Under the pieces are notes generated by a model. It saw nothing but the letters and a program-made list of their open reading frames with translations, did no database searches and was not told the DNA's origin. 10,688 nt of DNA, from NCBI GenBank assembly GCA_003454605.1, contig DMKD01000246.1, positions 1 to 10,688 on the forward strand. The letters are read 5' to 3'. The stretch comes from Spirochaeta sp. Lineage in GTDB: Bacteria > Spirochaetota > Spirochaetia > UBA9216. Positions 1-6,964 of this stretch are shown piece after piece; the stretch's first letter is position 1; each line of letters opens with the position of its first letter. Position numbers and translations under genes: made by a program.

Positions 1-1
1 C

Positions 2-34
2 AAAAAAACCGCCTCCAAAACGAATCGGGGCGGT
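2..34 (-). terminator. Intrinsic terminator of the che operon
   Basis: On the minus strand, about 22 nt past the cheY stop, ACCGCC (34-29) pairs with GGCGGT (13-8). The loop is partly structured, and a run of seven T follows (8-2). The 6-bp GC-rich stem plus T tract is the normal form of a rho-independent terminator, and it closes cheA-cheW-cheX-cheY. The stem is short and the loop large (15 nt), so efficiency is uncertain. Confidence 0.75.
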
Positions 35-56
35 ATTCAATTATAACAGTTTAAAT

Positions 57-491
57 CTATCTGATAGACATCAGGATTCTTTCAAGAACCTTTGCTCTGT
101 CGAGCGGTTTTACAATATAATTCTTGGCGCCGATTAGAAGTGATTTCTTAACAAGGTCCTGCTTACCAAGAGCGCTTATCATTATAACTTTAGCGTCCTT
201 GTCGAATTCAATTATCTTCTCAAGAGCTGTAACACCGTCCATCCTGGGCATTGTGATATCCATGGTCACAAGATCGACATTAGGATACTGCTCTTTATAC
301 TTATCAAGACCATCCTGGCCGTCAGAAGCAGTACCGATTACATCAAAACCTTCGGATGTAAGAATCTGGCTGATCTGCTTTGTCACAAACATAGAATCAT
401 CAACAACCAATACCCTGTATTTACTGCCGTCAGGCTTTTGCCCTTCCGGTTTCCTTTCATTAATATTTGGAAAATCCTGTTTATTCTTCAT
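57..491 (-). CDS. cheY: Chemotaxis response regulator CheY
   Basis: A single receiver domain of 144 aa that takes phosphate from CheA-P and carries the signal to the flagellar switch in the cytoplasm. All receiver landmarks are visible: the acidic pair D31/D32, the phospho-acceptor D78 in the MDITMPRMDG stretch, S106 in the Thr/Ser switch position, and K128 followed by P129. There is no output domain, so CheY is preferred over a transcriptional regulator. A hydrophilic tail of about 24 residues rich in Lys, Pro and Gln precedes the first beta strand, which is longer than the few residues usual in enteric CheY. The start is fixed by AGGAG 6 nt upstream of ATG. It is the last gene of the operon, 12 nt after cheX, whose product should dephosphorylate it. 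Function is certain at family level; its link to flagellar rotation follows from operon context. Confidence 0.96.
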   Translation of the reverse strand: MKNKQDFPNINERKPEGQKPDGSKYRVLVVDDSMFVTKQISQILTSEGFDVIGTASDGQDGLDKYKEQYPNVDLVTMDITMPRMDGVTALEKIIEFDKDAKVIMISALGKQDLVKKSLLIGAKNYIVKPLDRAKVLERILMSIR

Positions 492-503
492 AATTCTCTC
501 CTG

Positions 504-965
504 CTACCTTTCTCTTACCGCAACATTAATTTCCATCCTACCCTGGCTCAATTCAATAGGGACAATCAACGCCTCAACACCGGCATCAGTTATTTCCATA
601 TTCTCTCCGGTGAAAATAGCCGGAGGAGTAAGGTCGAAAGTAAAGCCCAGCTCATGCAGCTTTGTAACAGCCTGTGCCGTTATCATATTGGCCAGCTCTG
701 TAATTGTGGCTTTTGCCAGATCATCAAAGCTGCTCAGTTCTTCACCGTTCATCTGACCGGCGATTGCCAGAGCGGTTACTTCACTCATATCAAAAAGCAC
801 CCGTCCCTCAACGTCGCCGGCAAGTCCGACAATAGCGGCAACACCAAGCACCGGTTGTGAGGTTGACTTTAGATATAACTCACCTCTCTTAATATCAGAA
901 TCGACAACTTCCTTCAAAATATTAAATGCTGCTTCAACAAATGGATTTATATATTCTACTCTCAT
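504..965 (-). CDS. cheX: CheY-P phosphatase CheX
   Basis: 153 aa, the usual size of CheX, the CheC/CheX/FliY-family phosphatase that removes phosphate from CheY-P and lets the signal decay. The catalytic helix is recognisable at residues 86-99, with the E-x-x-N pair E90 and N93 that inserts into the CheY active site. The N-terminal MRVEYINPFVEAAFNIL and the C-terminal strand of basic and hydrophobic residues also match the family. CheX normally works as a homodimer. There is one E-x-x-N motif rather than the two of a typical CheC, which supports CheX. AGGAG lies 6 nt before the ATG. It sits between cheW/R and cheY, the order known from Borrelia and Treponema. It is separated from cheW/R by 118 nt of hairpins, so its expression could be tuned separately from cheA-cheW. 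Confidence 0.93.
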   Translation of the reverse strand: MRVEYINPFVEAAFNILKEVVDSDIKRGELYLKSTSQPVLGVAAIVGLAGDVEGRVLFDMSEVTALAIAGQMNGEELSSFDDLAKATITELANMITAQAVTKLHELGFTFDLTPPAIFTGENMEITDAGVEALIVPIELSQGRMEINVAVRER

Positions 966-986
966 AACAAACTCCTATACAATCTT

Positions 987-1002
987 CCCGCATGGATGCG
1001 GG
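987..1002. repeat. GC-rich hairpin before cheX
   Basis: CCCGCAT, two bases, ATGCGGG: a perfect inverted repeat, best drawn as a 6-bp stem with a 4-nt loop. In the che transcript it is the last of three hairpins and ends about 10 nt before the AGGAG of cheX. There is no T run after it, so it is not a classical terminator. Confidence 0.6.
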
Positions 1003-1010
1003 TACAGAGG

Positions 1011-1040
1011 TGAAGTTTGGAAGCAACGCTCCAAACTTCA
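1011..1040. repeat. Long hairpin in the cheW-cheX gap
   Basis: TGAAGTTTGGA (1011-1021) and TCCAAACTTCA (1030-1040) are perfect 11-bp inverted arms. If A1021 is left as a bulge, AGC/GCT (1022-1024 with 1028-1030) extends the stem to 13 bp with a 3-nt loop. It could be an RNA processing or stability element or a copy of a dispersed palindrome. No protein-coding role is visible. Confidence 0.7.
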
Positions 1041-1074
1041 GAATAAAAAATAACATGGAGGTTATTTTTTATTC
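1041..1074. repeat. AT-rich perfect 14-bp hairpin after cheW/R
   Basis: GAATAAAAAATAAC (1041-1054), a 6-nt loop, then GTTATTTTTTATTC (1061-1074): a perfect 14-bp inverted repeat starting 9 nt after the cheW/R stop and directly abutting the next hairpin. On the minus strand AGGAGG (1079-1074) lies at its 5' edge without a start codon at useful distance. It could instead pair with CCTCC (1061-1057) as a competing small stem. Confidence 0.75.
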
Positions 1075-1083
1075 CTCCTATAT

Positions 1084-2418
1084 TCAAATCTTTTTGTAGG
1101 CTGGAACGCGGCCCTTATTCAAAGCCTCCCATCCGCTTCCTACTACTACTTCATTAGATCCTGCAATCAGAATTCCTCCAGGTTTTAATTTATCATAAAA
1201 TATCTCGATCAGCTTCTGCTGGTCATTTACAGAAAGATAGGAGAGAAAATCTCTCGCCACAATCAAATCTACCGGTGCTAGCTGATTATCATGGGTAACA
1301 TCGTGATACTCGAAGAGGATCAAATCCTTAATATCGGAAATGAAATGCCAGCCGTTGCTGCCTTCGGTAACCCAGTCATCATACATTGCAGGAATTGAAT
1401 TCCTGGAAAATATAAGATTAGGTGCGGTTGAAATATTCAACAGATCACTATCATTTGCATATAATTTTATTTTCTTACTGCTGAATTTCTTCTTCAGACA
1501 TACTGCCGTCGAGTAGGCTTCTTCGCCTTTTCCACAGCCGATATCCCACGCGCTATAGGTTCCTCCGTCGACATCAGGAATAATCTCAGAAACCGCTGTG
1601 GAATAATCCTCTTCCCAAAAATGTCCGCTGTAGGGAGAGCCGAAACTATTCAGAAACTCACCAGCCTCGGCAGCAGACTGCAGCTGGGCGTTCAAGCCGT
1701 TTTCCGTTCGCTGTTTCGACCATGAATTAAAACGGTTTCTTACCCAGCCGTCATTTACAGGACTTACAGTAAAATGGCTGAATGCTGCGAGGGTCTCGAC
1801 AATGAACGAATAGTCTACTCCGCCCTCAGATTCGGGCTTCTTTTCAGCAGCCTGCTCTGCTAGAGGCATAGCTTCCCGGCTGTAAGATTTCTGCTGAATG
1901 GCATTCTCAGCAGATTTCTGATCAAAAATACTTTCAACATCAAGGATGATATAGAGCTTCTCTTTATTTTCTACTATTCCCTTAATAAATTTAATATTTA
2001 TATCGCCAAAAAGCGGATGAGGAGGCTGAATTTTTTCTGAGTTAATTCCAACGACCTTATCGATTGTATCTACAATCACACCGATTGTATTATCTTCAAG
2101 CCTCAGTATGATCATATTTTCAACAGCGGTTTTATTCTCGGGAACCGGCAGGTTGAACATCAGTCTGAGATCTATAACCGATATTATATCGCCACGTAGA
2201 TTATATACACCCTTCACAAAGGGGATGGAATTGGGAACATAGGTAAATTTTGAGGCTTTGGATATTTCCTTAACCTTCATTATATCTATGCCGTAATCCT
2301 TCCCGCCGAGCGAGAAGGTTACCATCTTATAATCGATAACATCTGCTTTATCTTTTGATTCCTCGTCGGTATCTGCAAGAAGATCTATATCATTCAACCC
2401 AATTAATTCTGAACTCAT
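1084..2418 (-). CDS. cheW: CheW coupling domain fused to a CheR-like methyltransferase domain
   Basis: 444 aa with two domains. Residues 29-165 are a CheW/SH3-like coupling domain with the conserved NLRG at 73-76; it should join CheA to chemoreceptors. After an Ala/Glu/Gln/Lys-rich linker (166-200), residues about 205-444 resemble the SAM-binding half of CheR. They show GxGxGEE at 294-300, NDSD at 322-325 where CheR has TDID, RDFLSYL at 389-395 where CheR has CRNVMIYF, and KPGG...GSNE at 412-423 where CheR has PGG...GHSE. The FFRE segment of true CheR appears here only as HFWEED near 266-271, and the N-terminal helical receptor-tail domain is reduced, so methyl transfer is doubtful. A similar CheW-CheR-like protein is known from Treponema arrays, where the extra domain is thought structural. 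The start ATG overlaps the cheA stop (ATGA), implying translational coupling. Note the three hairpins downstream before cheX. Confidence 0.93.
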   Translation of the reverse strand: MSSELIGLNDIDLLADTDEESKDKADVIDYKMVTFSLGGKDYGIDIMKVKEISKASKFTYVPNSIPFVKGVYNLRGDIISVIDLRLMFNLPVPENKTAVENMIILRLEDNTIGVIVDTIDKVVGINSEKIQPPHPLFGDINIKFIKGIVENKEKLYIILDVESIFDQKSAENAIQQKSYSREAMPLAEQAAEKKPESEGGVDYSFIVETLAAFSHFTVSPVNDGWVRNRFNSWSKQRTENGLNAQLQSAAEAGEFLNSFGSPYSGHFWEEDYSTAVSEIIPDVDGGTYSAWDIGCGKGEEAYSTAVCLKKKFSSKKIKLYANDSDLLNISTAPNLIFSRNSIPAMYDDWVTEGSNGWHFISDIKDLILFEYHDVTHDNQLAPVDLIVARDFLSYLSVNDQQKLIEIFYDKLKPGGILIAGSNEVVVGSGWEALNKGRVPAYKKI

Positions 2419-4739
2419 ACTCCCCCGCTCTGACTTATTACAGCTTCTCTAAGCTGCCGTTCTTCCATTTCACGCTTAAAACCAAGTTCAAGAAGCTGAC
2501 TTACATCAATTATAAGTGAAACCGTTCCGTCTCCAAGAATTGTAGCTCCGGCAATACCAGGTGAATTAGTATATTTATCCTTAAGCGGTTTAATAACAAC
2601 ATCTTCCTCACCAATCAACGAGTCGACCATGAGTCCCATTTTCTTGTCACCGCTGCCCACAATAACCACAAAGTGATATTCACCGGATTCTTCAGTAGGA
2701 ATCCTGAATAGGCGATTCAGCCTTATCAGAGAGACTACATCCTGACGTACATTGAAAACCTCATAGTTATCAATCATCTTGATTTCTTCAGGTTTTATTC
2801 TATGACTGTCAACAACCGAAGTAATTGGAATAGCGTAAATCTCGGTGCCGACCCTCACAAGCAAACCCTGAATTATTGCAAGAGTAAGCGGCAGTTTGAT
2901 TGTAAAAACCGAACCGCTGCCCGGTTCAGAGTAGACGCTTACATTACCATTGAGTTTCTCAATCTGCTTTCGAACTACATCTAGTCCGACGCCGCGTCCT
3001 GAGATGTTCGTTACCTCTTTTGCCGTTGAAAATCCTGCTTCAAAAATAAGATTGAATGCTTCTATGTCGGTAAGGTTCTTGGACGGATGAATTACTCCAT
3101 TATCAATTGCCTTCTTTTTAACCTTCTCAATATCAATTCCGTTTCCGTCATCACTTATTTCGATAACAATCATATTGCCTTCATTGCGGGCCTTCAGTAG
3201 AACAGTACCATGTTCGGGTTTACCTGCAGCAGTTCTGAGTTCAGGACTCTCAATTCCATGATCGACGGAATTTCTGACACAATGAATAAGCGGATCAAGA
3301 AGATCATCGATTACGGACTTGTCAAGTTCGGTATCTTCGCCCTCAATTATCAGCTTGATGTCTTTTCCGCATGAGCGTGAAAGGTCCCGTACAAGTCTTG
3401 GAAAACGAGAAAAAATCTGAGAAATTGGAACCATTCTGATGTGCATGACCCCTTCCTGCAGTTCACTTGTGGTCCGGGCAAGACTCTGGGAGGTATTCTG
3501 AAACTTGGCAACCGTGGTTTTCAGATCACTTTCAAGACTATCAAAAATATTGAAGAGGCTGCCGTATCTTTCATTCACCTCCAGCTTGATATCCTTTAAA
3601 TCTTTTCCGTTCTGTATACTGTTAAGATAATCGGGGAGTTTATCAAACAGCTCTTTCATCTTATCCCGATACTGATTCTGATTTGATTGGAATTCAAGAA
3701 GATTCCCAGAAAAACTGCTGCTTATCTGGTTGAAAGATGCCTTCGTAATTACTGTTTCCGAGACAAGATTAAGCAGATTATCTATTCGTCTTGAATCAAC
3801 CCGAAGTATTGAACCGCTGCCCTTATTAGATTTTTTTATTTCCTTTTCAGGCTGTTTCATCTCTGACTTTTTTTCTTCCACGGCCGCAGGAAGTGTCTCG
3901 GTTTCAGTCTCAGCCTCACCGACTTCTTCGGCTGCTGCGCCATCATCAGAACTGCTTTCGAGATAATTAATTTCTGATTCGGTAATTACATCGGGAATAT
4001 TTATCGTTTTCTCAATCTCTTCAGGTGTGAGTTCGGTAGCAATATAAAAATCAGCTTCAGGATGGAACAGATCTTTATAAAGTTCGTCAAAATCCGGTAC
4101 GCAGTTCAGAACTGTGCTGTTCTTTTTCAAGGCTGCGAATACCTGAACACCGCCAACGGTATTCATTGGATTATCTTCATTAAAAATAATGTGAACAAGC
4201 ACAATCTTTTCATTTTCGCCGCACTGCTCATTCATTTCAAGAATCTCATACTCAGACGGTTTACCACTGTCCGAAGGCGCTGCTTTTTCAGGTTCTTCCT
4301 CTGCAACTTTCTTTTTCGGCTTCTTTTCAGGAGCAGGTTTTCCACTGCTGATAAACCGTTCGAGTTTTCCGGAAACTTCACTGATATCTTTCTGATAGAC
4401 CTCCCCTTCGGTACGAACTTCAAGCATTGCTTTAATTATATCGATAGCCTCTAGAATTATATCAACAACCTCGGTTGTTACTTCAACATTCCCGGATCTG
4501 ATTTCATCCAGAGCATCTTCGCATATATGGGTAAACTGTGTAAGTTCATCCATCTGGACCGTACCGGCCGCACCCTTCAAGGTATGGGCTGCACGAAAAA
4601 TTTCATCAACTGCCTCTTTATTATGCGGTTCATTCTCAAGAACAAGAATATTCTGTTCAAAGGTTTCTACCTGCAGTTCGGCTTCCATAAAGAAGTCTTT
4701 CAACAGTTCTTCATTATTAGGGTCTAGGTAATCACTCAT
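2415..4739 (-). CDS. cheA: Chemotaxis histidine kinase CheA
   Basis: 774 aa, all five CheA regions present. The P1 HPt domain (about 8-130) carries the phosphorylated H52 in AHTLKG. A charged linker (135-165) leads to a P2-like CheY-docking domain (about 165-255) and a second acidic linker. P3 dimerisation runs about 308-436. P4 is the ATPase, with N box N490/H494, G1 DDGNGI at 530-535, F box FEAGFSTA at 567-574 and G2 GRGVGLDVV at 581-589. P5 CheW-like binding is about 615-755. It autophosphorylates on H52 in response to receptor arrays and passes phosphate to CheY. P3 is about 50 residues longer than in enteric CheA. The ATG has no clear Shine-Dalgarno sequence, and no other ATG/GTG/TTG lies in frame between it and the upstream stop. 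The next Met (M18) would cut into P1. The promoter 11 nt upstream suggests a nearly leaderless mRNA. It is first in the che operon. Confidence 0.97.
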   Translation of the reverse strand: MSDYLDPNNEELLKDFFMEAELQVETFEQNILVLENEPHNKEAVDEIFRAAHTLKGAAGTVQMDELTQFTHICEDALDEIRSGNVEVTTEVVDIILEAIDIIKAMLEVRTEGEVYQKDISEVSGKLERFISSGKPAPEKKPKKKVAEEEPEKAAPSDSGKPSEYEILEMNEQCGENEKIVLVHIIFNEDNPMNTVGGVQVFAALKKNSTVLNCVPDFDELYKDLFHPEADFYIATELTPEEIEKTINIPDVITESEINYLESSSDDGAAAEEVGEAETETETLPAAVEEKKSEMKQPEKEIKKSNKGSGSILRVDSRRIDNLLNLVSETVITKASFNQISSSFSGNLLEFQSNQNQYRDKMKELFDKLPDYLNSIQNGKDLKDIKLEVNERYGSLFNIFDSLESDLKTTVAKFQNTSQSLARTTSELQEGVMHIRMVPISQIFSRFPRLVRDLSRSCGKDIKLIIEGEDTELDKSVIDDLLDPLIHCVRNSVDHGIESPELRTAAGKPEHGTVLLKARNEGNMIVIEISDDGNGIDIEKVKKKAIDNGVIHPSKNLTDIEAFNLIFEAGFSTAKEVTNISGRGVGLDVVRKQIEKLNGNVSVYSEPGSGSVFTIKLPLTLAIIQGLLVRVGTEIYAIPITSVVDSHRIKPEEIKMIDNYEVFNVRQDVVSLIRLNRLFRIPTEESGEYHFVVIVGSGDKKMGLMVDSLIGEEDVVIKPLKDKYTNSPGIAGATILGDGTVSLIIDVSQLLELGFKREMEERQLREAVISQSGGV

Positions 4740-4749
4740 CTTAGTATTA

Positions 4750-4777
4750 ATGATATCTATTCACACTGTTAAGTCAA
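4750..4777 (-). promoter_or_regulatory. Sigma70-type promoter of the che operon
   Basis: Minus strand: TTGACT (4777-4772), 16-bp spacer, TATCAT (4755-4750), each 5 of 6 to consensus. The expected start point is near 4744, only about 4-6 nt before the cheA ATG at 4739. That fits the missing ribosome binding site and predicts a leaderless or near-leaderless message. Confidence 0.6.
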
Positions 4778-4812
4778 GGCTTTTTTATCTTCTTTCTGCT
4801 TCTTTCGGCTAA

Positions 4813-4828
4813 GTATAAGATCTTATAC
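4813..4828. promoter_or_regulatory. Perfect 16-bp palindrome, candidate operator
   Basis: GTATAAGATCTTATAC is a perfect 16-bp palindrome almost exactly midway in the 175-bp divergent region between cheA and the envelope-protein gene. It lies about 35 bp upstream of the cheA -35 element and about 37 bp upstream of the opposite -35 element. Two-fold symmetry suits a dimeric DNA-binding regulator able to act on both promoters. The binding protein is unknown. Confidence 0.45.
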
Positions 4829-4865
4829 AGCAAAATCATAAAGGCAAGAATTACTAAATTTCTAC

Positions 4866-4904
4866 GTGAAAAAGCACGATAAATTCAGTATAATAGAGTA
4901 GGAG
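4866..4904 (+). promoter_or_regulatory. Promoter and ribosome site of the plus-strand envelope genes
   Basis: GTGAAA (4866-4871, 4 of 6 to TTGACA), 17-bp spacer, perfect TATAAT (4889-4894). AGGAG at 4900-4904 lies 10 nt before the ATG at 4915, a little longer than usual. The predicted start point (about 4901) would fall on the AGGAG itself, so either initiation is slightly earlier or the leader is unusually short. Confidence 0.55.
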
Positions 4905-4914
4905 CTTCTATATT

Positions 4915-6015
4915 ATGAAAAATTTTCTAGCACCTCTAATTTTCCTCATTCTGTTGCCGGTTTCTGTGTTCAGTACGGATATTTCTATTCCGTCCCTTGA
5001 ACTTATAACAAGATTATATCCGGATGACGGTGTTTTCACATTACAGACTATGGGTTCATTTGAAATGGAGGTTGAAGGCGGCTACAAATTCGGTGGAAAG
5101 CTCAAACTCGGCGTCGATGATGCCGCAGTGGATGACATTTTCGGCACAGGCCTGCCCGCCCTGAAGTTCAAAGCTGCCGAGGTTACAATTAACGAATTAT
5201 TCGGCATTCCGCTTTCAGTTTCCTATTTCACCGGGGTCATCGAAGACTTCTGCACAGGAGGGATCTTTCATACCTATTTCGGCACATCGATAATTGAACC
5301 GAAGTTAAGCGGTTTTCTATACTTTGGAGACGGCATCAACTACGACGGGCTTCACTCGGTGGCTGGAACCGGATTTTCTGTATCGTCCACCTTCGGAACA
5401 GACTGGAATTATACTGAGGCTTATATCTATCAGGACGCATATATAGGCAGCGGTTTTTTCTCTGCCGACCTGCGATCGGCCTTCAACATCGGAGATTTAA
5501 AACTCGAAGCCTTCGCCGGGGCTTCATTTCCAATATCAACCATGGGGATTTACCGCGGAGGACTGCTGCTTTATTACAAGGCAAGTGAAACAGGCAGTTT
5601 TTTCGCACAGGTTGGAATACCCCGGTACGACCCTGGAGTAGACAGTTTCGGAATCAATCTGTTTTACTTTCTTTTTGAACCCAGATTGAGTTTTGGTGTT
5701 TTTGGAATAAATCTGTCTTTTTTCTGGCATCCGTCTTATTATCATAACGCAGCAACAGTTGAAGACGGTTCCATTGACCTGCTTGTCGAATTTGCATTCG
5801 GCGACCTCGAAACCTTTCCGATAACAGGAGGGATTGCACCTCAGCTGACATATGACGCTAATTCAACCACGCAGCAGTTCCTGGTAAAGGCTTCACCCTT
5901 TATGACCGTTGCGACTTCCGGTGTACTTTGGGATTTCAAACTCGACGTAAATGTCCTGCCGTTTGATTTATCGACTATGTTTGAAGGATACGTGGGTGTC
6001 CGGGCGGAGTTTTAA
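4915..6015 (+). CDS. Exported beta-rich protein, probable outer-membrane beta-barrel
   Basis: 366 aa, not recognised as a named family. Residues 1-20 form a signal peptide (MKN, then a long hydrophobic stretch), with likely cleavage after VFS. The mature part is dominated by short alternating hydrophobic/polar strands rich in Gly, Phe, Tyr and Ser, without hydrophobic helices. The last residues, GYVGVRAEF, end in Phe preceded by alternating hydrophobics, the typical C-terminal signal for BAM-dependent barrel insertion. I infer an outer-membrane beta-barrel, perhaps a porin or adhesin, but the sequence gives no substrate. The signal peptide at the first Met and an AGGAG upstream support the start. 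The next gene begins 1 nt after its stop, so the two form an operon. The cheA operon diverges from the same 175-bp control region, so shared regulation with chemotaxis is possible. Confidence 0.8.
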   Translation: MKNFLAPLIFLILLPVSVFSTDISIPSLELITRLYPDDGVFTLQTMGSFEMEVEGGYKFGGKLKLGVDDAAVDDIFGTGLPALKFKAAEVTINELFGIPLSVSYFTGVIEDFCTGGIFHTYFGTSIIEPKLSGFLYFGDGINYDGLHSVAGTGFSVSSTFGTDWNYTEAYIYQDAYIGSGFFSADLRSAFNIGDLKLEAFAGASFPISTMGIYRGGLLLYYKASETGSFFAQVGIPRYDPGVDSFGINLFYFLFEPRLSFGVFGINLSFFWHPSYYHNAATVEDGSIDLLVEFAFGDLETFPITGGIAPQLTYDANSTTQQFLVKASPFMTVATSGVLWDFKLDVNVLPFDLSTMFEGYVGVRAEF

Positions 6016-6016
6016 C

Positions 6017-6910
6017 ATGAAAAAGATAATACTTACAATTATTCTGATAACAGCGGTAATCCTGCCGGCGGCGGCAATCGAAACCGGCGGTACTTTCTCA
6101 ATAGGCAATAATAACCTGCCCGCTGTACCATCGACCTCAACAGCCTTTGCCGGCGATGAATACCCCTGGGGTATGTCGCTGTTCTGGAAAAAGGCAGCAA
6201 ATGATGTCTCCGGAATCGACGTGGGCTTCTATAAGGATCCCATACTGAATAACATCATATACACGAACTTTTACTACAATGAGGATCTGTTCAATATTTC
6301 AGTGGGCCCGTTCTTCGGTGTCTTTAATACTGCTGAAACCCTGGTAAAATCAGGAATATCGACCTCAATAAGGGTTAATATTCCGGGATTTGCCTTCGCT
6401 CAATTTGATACTCAATCTACAATAGGCGGCAGACTCGTTGCCGCAGGCGATTACATTCAGGAGGCGAATAATATTTCGTTGGGGTTCTACGTTTATAACG
6501 CCATATGTACCTTGATGATTAACACGAAGAGTTACAGCGCCATAACCGATGCGGGGACCTCTCAGACTGAAGATTTCACAGAGTATGCCTTTGTTACAGA
6601 TCTTTTTCAGAAAAACGTACCCTACACAATAGCATTAAAACTCGCATATCAGAACAGGGTGCGTACATTAGAGAGCACCAGTATACGGAGCCTTAATAAT
6701 GTTATTCTCGGTACAGACATTTCTGTCTCGCCATTTGAGTTCCTTTCGCTCATTATCGGCCTCGAGAGCGGACTATATTCATTCGGTTCTCTTGAAAATC
6801 TTGTAGCTGACTCAAAGAATCTTCTGAGCTTCGCCAGCGAACTGCCCGGAAGCTTCCTTTTTAACGCAACCCTTGGAGTATCAGTCGATCTTGATAATAT
6901 TAATAACTGA
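6017..6910 (+). CDS. Exported beta-rich protein, possible outer-membrane protein
   Basis: 297 aa, no family recognised. MKK plus a hydrophobic core ending in PAAA gives a clear signal peptide with cleavage after A20. The rest consists of alternating beta-type stretches with many Phe, Tyr, Asn, Gly and Ser, in the style of the preceding gene but without obvious residue-by-residue similarity. It ends in LDNINN rather than an aromatic residue, so barrel insertion is less certain than for its neighbour; a periplasmic partner is possible. An in-frame ATG 66 nt upstream lies inside the preceding gene, but the ATG at 6017 is chosen because GGAG (6006-6009) sits 7 nt before it and because it starts the signal peptide. 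That GGAG is part of the last codons of the upstream gene, so translation of the two is probably coupled. A strong terminator follows. Confidence 0.78.
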   Translation: MKKIILTIILITAVILPAAAIETGGTFSIGNNNLPAVPSTSTAFAGDEYPWGMSLFWKKAANDVSGIDVGFYKDPILNNIIYTNFYYNEDLFNISVGPFFGVFNTAETLVKSGISTSIRVNIPGFAFAQFDTQSTIGGRLVAAGDYIQEANNISLGFYVYNAICTLMINTKSYSAITDAGTSQTEDFTEYAFVTDLFQKNVPYTIALKLAYQNRVRTLESTSIRSLNNVILGTDISVSPFEFLSLIIGLESGLYSFGSLENLVADSKNLLSFASELPGSFLFNATLGVSVDLDNINN

Positions 6911-6932
6911 TGAGACTTAAAAATCAGATCCG

Positions 6933-6963
6933 GGGCAGTAGTTCAAGCTACTGCCCTTTTTTT
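6933..6963 (+). terminator. Strong intrinsic terminator of the plus-strand envelope genes
   Basis: GGGCAGTAG (6933-6941), 6-nt loop, CTACTGCCC (6948-6956), then seven T. A perfect 9-bp stem 22 nt after the stop codon. The convergent gene ends 2 bp beyond, at 6965. Read from the minus side the same hairpin is followed by CGGATCTGA before any T run, so it is a poor terminator for that gene. Confidence 0.93.
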
Positions 6964-6964
6964 A

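Noticed and set aside
124..756. A 210-residue open frame on the plus strand opposite cheY and cheX
   Set aside because: It is antisense to two certain genes, has no ribosome site, and its composition (Ser/Ile/Leu-rich) is that of a reverse-frame shadow.
930..1057. A short minus-strand frame of about 40 codons starting at the ATG inside the cheW-cheX hairpins
   Set aside because: Its ATG sits in the loop and arm of the 14-bp hairpin with no correctly spaced ribosome site, and it runs out of frame into cheX. The sequence is better explained as RNA or DNA structure.
4802..4829. A sigma28-like -10 (GCCGAAAG) for cheA on the minus strand
   Set aside because: Only 6 of 8 bases match GCCGATAA and no TAAA is found at the proper distance. 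The sigma70-type site nearer cheA is much stronger.
5951..6016. An earlier in-frame start for the second plus-strand envelope gene
   Set aside because: It lies inside the preceding gene, would bury the signal peptide, and lacks a ribosome site; the ATG at 6017 has GGAG 7 nt upstream.
6933..6956. The hairpin after the plus-strand genes as a bidirectional terminator
   Set aside because: On the minus strand the stem is followed by CGGATCTGA before a T run, so it is unlikely to stop transcription of the convergent gene efficiently.
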